From contig JAGBOF010000012.1 of the NCBI GenBank assembly GCA_017633985.1, positions 1-64,000 of the forward strand: a stretch of 64,000 nt of DNA, given 5' to 3'. The notes beneath the pieces are model-generated. The model did no database searches, was not told where the DNA came from, and saw only the letters and a program-made list of their open reading frames with translations. A program made the translations under genes and the position numbers. This document shows positions 63,481 to 64,000 of this stretch, piece after piece. This stretch comes from Bacteroidales bacterium (lineage in GTDB: Bacteria > Bacteroidota > Bacteroidia > Bacteroidales > P3). Position 1 is the first letter of the stretch. The number at the start of each line of letters is the position of its first letter.

Positions 63481-63586
63481 CGGGTAAGTCTTGTACGACC
63501 AGCTCCCTTTGAACTTCCCCAGGTCTTGACCGAAGCAAGGATAAGAAGGTTGTAGCGGTGCGATATAAGTAGCTTACCTTTTTTTA
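63481..63586 (+). ncRNA. ffs: Signal recognition particle RNA (small, bacterial type)
   Basis: RNA partner of Ffh. The terminal helix pairs GGTAAG (63483-63488) with CTTACC (63573-63578). The inner part carries AGGTCTTGACCGAAGCAAGG, the conserved SRP domain IV pattern with its GACC-GAAGCAAGG tetraloop-side motif. A T-run (TTTTTTT) follows the helix as a terminator, and a TAATTTTG box lies just upstream. Length is about 100 bases, normal for 4.5S RNA. Confidence 0.9.
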
Positions 63587-63728
63587 TAGTCTTATATTAC
63601 CTTACGACAAAAAGACAATTCTTTAATTATTCATCCCTATTATTTCCCATGGCAAAACATTTAATCATTCAAACAAAACCGCATATTTTTCACTAACAAT
63701 TACGTAAAGTTCCGTCATTTTGCCGCTT

Positions 63729-64000
63729 TTAGTGAATACCACGCTGGTTCAATGCTTTTCTGTATCTATTTGCATTTTGCAGGTGTTGTTCCGGTGTTTT
63801 TGCAAAATTATGATAACCCGAGAAATCCTCTTTTGCACAGAAATAAATGTAATCATGTTTTTTATACTTGAGAACAGACATTAACGCATCCGCAGAAGGC
63901 AGACATATAGGTGCAGGCGGAAGTCCTGCATTCTTATAAGTATTAAACGGCGAGTCAATCTGAAGATGCTTGCCCGTAACTCTTTTTATTGAAAAGTCAC
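63729..64000 (-). CDS. mltG: Endolytic murein transglycosylase MltG (C-terminal fragment)
   Basis: The last about 90 residues of a gene continuing beyond the right edge. The reading frame ends at a TAA and contains SPFNTYKNAGLPPAPICLPSADALMSVL and YIYFCAKEDFSGYHNFAKTPEQHLQNANRYRKALNQRG, the C-terminal signature of MltG/YceG. MltG cuts nascent peptidoglycan strands near the membrane. Only this part is visible, so the catalytic glutamate and membrane helix cannot be checked. No stop codon interrupts the fragment. Confidence 0.92.
   Translation of the reverse strand, partial: DFSIKRVTGKHLQIDSPFNTYKNAGLPPAPICLPSADALMSVLKYKKHDYIYFCAKEDFSGYHNFAKTPEQHLQNANRYRKALNQRGIH

Overview
The window is a stretch of chromosome from an anaerobic, low-GC member of the Bacteroidota, most likely a Bacteroidales. 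Four kinds of evidence point there. The families are typical of that group (DUF2723, DUF6089, DUF4199, Porin_10-like porin, PepD, TPM/LemA, groESL, RpmH, GmhA/GmhB). Many gene starts have the Bacteroidota -7 promoter element TAnnTTTG. Shine-Dalgarno sequences are largely absent. Lysine-to-butyrate fermentation genes and an [FeFe]-hydrogenase maturase (HydE) sit beside an Fe-type superoxide dismutase.

Layout. 0.3-3.2 kb: a leftward operon of CoA-transferase alpha subunit, Kal, Kce and an SDR reductase (part of lysine fermentation; the CoA-transferase beta subunit is not here). 3.6-9.1 kb: lgt-gpmA, a glycine-rich barrel protein, ispE, pepD. 9.3-18.0 kb: a large secreted zincin/propeller/barrel protein started by TTG, a DUF2723 membrane giant, arginine deiminase, cytidine deaminase. 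18.1-22.2 kb: a YafQ-type toxin-antitoxin pair leading into a dihydrouridine synthase, a tiny putative sorted protein, an envelope pair and a phosphodiesterase. 22.4-29.2 kb: alkaline phosphatase, a secreted unknown, topoisomerase IV subunit A and a one-polypeptide restriction-modification enzyme. 29.3-38.7 kb: LemA/TPM, trxB-porin, groESL, TPR-secG and rpmH. 38.8-46.6 kb: RlmD, ThiH, a U32 protein, a PHP phosphatase and a biotin carrier/carboxyltransferase pair. 46.8-63.7 kb: ABC exporter, purB, CpsB-type phosphatase, rpe, SBF transporter, sodB, pgi, YwqK-like protein, gmhB-gmhA, GT2, two DUF4199 proteins, a DUF4838 lipoprotein, hydE and the SRP RNA gene ffs. The right edge cuts through mltG.

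The most unusual thing is not a gene. Nearly every intergenic gap longer than about 80 bases carries a short array of degenerate units spaced at exactly 21 bp. Most arrays have 3 to 6 units. A 10-unit version with a different core lies just upstream of a candidate groESL promoter. Two main unit cores recur (AAAACGCCGTTTT-like and TTATCGCTGATTA-like), in both orientations, often with the outer units inverted so the array can fold. Most arrays end at or within a few bases of a stop codon, but some lie in divergent promoter regions. I know of no named element with these properties; the 21-bp register was counted directly in the sequence for each array listed.

Apart from the restriction-modification gene and the toxin-antitoxin pair, the gene content is mostly core metabolism, envelope and information processing. 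I saw no insertion sequence, prophage, CRISPR array, tRNA or rRNA.
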